64,000 nt of DNA from Acinetobacter genomosp. 15BJ (lineage in GTDB: Bacteria; Pseudomonadota; Gammaproteobacteria; Pseudomonadales; Moraxellaceae), in NCBI RefSeq assembly GCF_000400715.1, contig NZ_KE007347.1:1187680-1251679 (forward strand). The letters run 5' to 3'. Positions 62,568 through 64,000 of this stretch are shown here, piece after piece. The notes beneath the pieces are model-generated. The model did not search any database, had not been told where the DNA came from, and saw only the letters and a list, made by a program, of their open reading frames with translations. How positions within the stretch are numbered: position 1 is the first letter of the stretch; each line of letters opens with the position of its first letter. The translations under genes were made by a program, and so were the position numbers.

Positions 62568-63379
62568 GTGTTGAACATTCTTTATTGGGTAAAGACACCC
62601 AATACCCTACTCAATATCAACCAGATGTTTTATTTCCCATTGCCCGTGCAGAGTCACGTCAGCAGTATTTACATGTTAACGGGATTACGCAGGGTAAAGA
62701 TTGGTGGCATGTATTTGAAATTTCATGGCTGAATAATCTTGGTTTACCGCAAGTAGCGATTGGTCGTTTGGCATTACCAGCCAGTTCTCCCAATTTAATT
62801 GAATCAAAGTCACTTAAACTTTATTTCAATGGGATGAATTTCACCCAATTTGAGTCTCAGCAAACCTTTGTTGAAACCGTTGAACGTGATTTATCCAATG
62901 CTGCGGGTGCAAAAGTTGAACTACAACTGTTCCAAGTCGATGATTTAGAGATTTCTAAACCTAAAGGGATTTGTATCGATGATCTAATCCCTGAGTGTTT
63001 ATCAGAACATCCTGATTCGACTTTATTGCAGCTAGATGCAAGCGTGCAAGATGACGTTGAAATTGAGTTGTACTCACATTTATTGAGAAGCAATTGCCCT
63101 GTGACGGGTCAGCCAGACTGGGGTACTGTTTTTATTCGTTTACAAGGTAAAAAACCTTGTTATCGCAGCGTTTTAGCTTATATTATCTCGTATCGTCAGC
63201 ATAATGGTTTCCACGAACAATGTGTTGAGCAAATATTTGCGGATATTTGGCAACTGTTAAAGCCAGAAAAGCTGATGGTCTATGCAACCTATACTCGCCG
63301 CGGGGGCTTGGATATTAACCCATGCCGAGTATCAGATCTGTCATGGATGCCCGAGCCAATTCGCTTGGCACGACAATAA
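62564..63379 (+). CDS. queF: NADPH-dependent 7-cyano-7-deazaguanine reductase
   Basis: A 271-aa two-domain (YqeK-type long) QueF that reduces preQ0 to preQ1 in queuosine synthesis. The family motif is ESKSLKLYFNGMNFTQF (E and the NADPH-binding SLKLY) and the nucleophile cysteine lies in RSNCPVTGQPDWG. C-terminal YTRRGGLDINP is also conserved. Its start overlaps the permease gene. Confidence 0.95.
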   Translation: MSVEHSLLGKDTQYPTQYQPDVLFPIARAESRQQYLHVNGITQGKDWWHVFEISWLNNLGLPQVAIGRLALPASSPNLIESKSLKLYFNGMNFTQFESQQTFVETVERDLSNAAGAKVELQLFQVDDLEISKPKGICIDDLIPECLSEHPDSTLLQLDASVQDDVEIELYSHLLRSNCPVTGQPDWGTVFIRLQGKKPCYRSVLAYIISYRQHNGFHEQCVEQIFADIWQLLKPEKLMVYATYTRRGGLDINPCRVSDLSWMPEPIRLARQ

Positions 63380-63412
63380 AACGAATAAATTTGATATAGA
63401 GGACGTTCTTCA

Positions 63413-64000
63413 ATGACCAGTTATTTCGGGATTCTTCCGTCAGCAAGTTTGAGTCAGGATATTCAACTTGCACAAGCCAACCGTGACAGTAAAGAGCCTC
63501 AATACCCTTTACGTGACAAAATTTCTCTACAGCTAACTGATGAGTTAATTGACACCATGTTGGTTCACTTGGTTCAACAATTTCCACCAAGTGACAAACG
63601 AGATACTACCGAAGGACTTGCGATTAAAATTCGCGGCATTGTTGAAACTTTAATGAAGCAGCTATTAGGTAAAGCTTCAAATGAACAAGTGCTTGAATCA
63701 TTAGCATTCATGGAAAAAAGCTTGTTCATTGATAATGAAGGTAAGCAACGTATAGGTACTGTATTACCAGATAGCCTTGTTGCAGAGATGAAAAAGAGCT
63801 TTGCAGAAGTCGCTGCTGGAAACGGTAAAGAGCAACGTGATGCTTTAACAAAGCAGTTTAAAGCTTTTGCGGATGCCTTGATCCATCACTTTATGACTGA
63901 ATTCAACAAAACTCTTGGTCTGGGTATGGTGAAACGTGGCGTTGCCAGCGTTGCGACCAGTGGTGTAGAAACTGCTGTTCATATCGTGATTAAGAAACTG
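63413..64000 (+). CDS. Hypothetical protein downstream of queF, 3' end outside window
   Basis: The ATG at 63413 is preceded by AGAGGA. The visible 196 codons encode a soluble, mostly helical protein (MTSYFGILPSASLSQDIQLA, then FPPSDKRDTTEGLAIKIRGI). I recognise no domain. It runs off the right edge, and may be cotranscribed with queF, 33 nt away. Confidence 0.6.
   Translation, partial: MTSYFGILPSASLSQDIQLAQANRDSKEPQYPLRDKISLQLTDELIDTMLVHLVQQFPPSDKRDTTEGLAIKIRGIVETLMKQLLGKASNEQVLESLAFMEKSLFIDNEGKQRIGTVLPDSLVAEMKKSFAEVAAGNGKEQRDALTKQFKAFADALIHHFMTEFNKTLGLGMVKRGVASVATSGVETAVHIVIKKL

Overview
The window looks like an Acinetobacter chromosome. It is AT-rich, carries the Acinetobacter element ISAba125 with a perfect 3-bp target duplication, and has the lipase/foldase pair lipA-lipB, a type I-F CRISPR repeat of the Acinetobacter kind and the usual housekeeping genes of that genus. 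The species cannot be fixed from the sequence alone.

Layout. 1-3618: siderophore ABC importer (minus strand) behind a probable Fur box. 3.9-6.6 kb: a Kv-type potassium channel and a dicarboxylate/citrate-type (DASS) transporter. 6.7-11.4 kb: an accessory patch with ISAba125, an AT-rich P-loop ATPase with a nuclease-like C-terminal domain whose last codons were replaced by the IS, and a sulfatase-modifying-factor-like lipoprotein gene broken by an in-frame stop. 11.7-28.6 kb: acnB, small envelope proteins, tamA-tamB, an LplT-like transporter, coq7, folB-folK and a UbiB-like kinase. 28.6-30.3 kb: a ThiF/HesA-like E1 enzyme, a three-spacer orphan type I-F CRISPR array and a hypothetical gene. 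30.4-37.8 kb: lipase, foldase, two AraC-type regulators, flavin reductase, SDR and PaiB. 37.8-42.9 kb: prmC-prfA, YiaA/B and glycine-zipper membrane proteins, the tRNA hydroxylation gene trhP (yegQ) and a ferredoxin.

42.9-55.2 kb is the most interesting part: a guanidine nitrogen cluster of three transcription units. (i) Plus strand: ABC permease, ATPase, 2-oxoglutarate/Fe(II) oxygenase and a beta-propeller protein. (ii) Minus strand: a 38-aa small ORF, a NikR-like ribbon-helix-helix regulator and two paralogous substrate-binding lipoproteins, the second frameshifted in an A6 tract. (iii) Minus strand: a guanidine-I (ykkC) riboswitch, two DUF1989 carboxyguanidine-deiminase subunits and a biotin-dependent urea/guanidine carboxylase. 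In front of each unit I find a 28-bp site of the form GTAWTA-N16-TAWTAC. This has the 6-16-6 geometry of NikR operators, although the regulator has lost three of the four NikR nickel ligands. I infer one regulon that takes up a guanidino compound, possibly oxidises it to free guanidine, and carboxylates and deiminates that guanidine for nitrogen.

55.3-64 kb returns to core genes: glyA, a DUF695-RraB fusion, a secreted lipase-like lipoprotein, an ExoX-like exonuclease, tRNA-Arg(CCG), a YadG/YadH-type exporter, queF and a hypothetical gene cut by the window edge.
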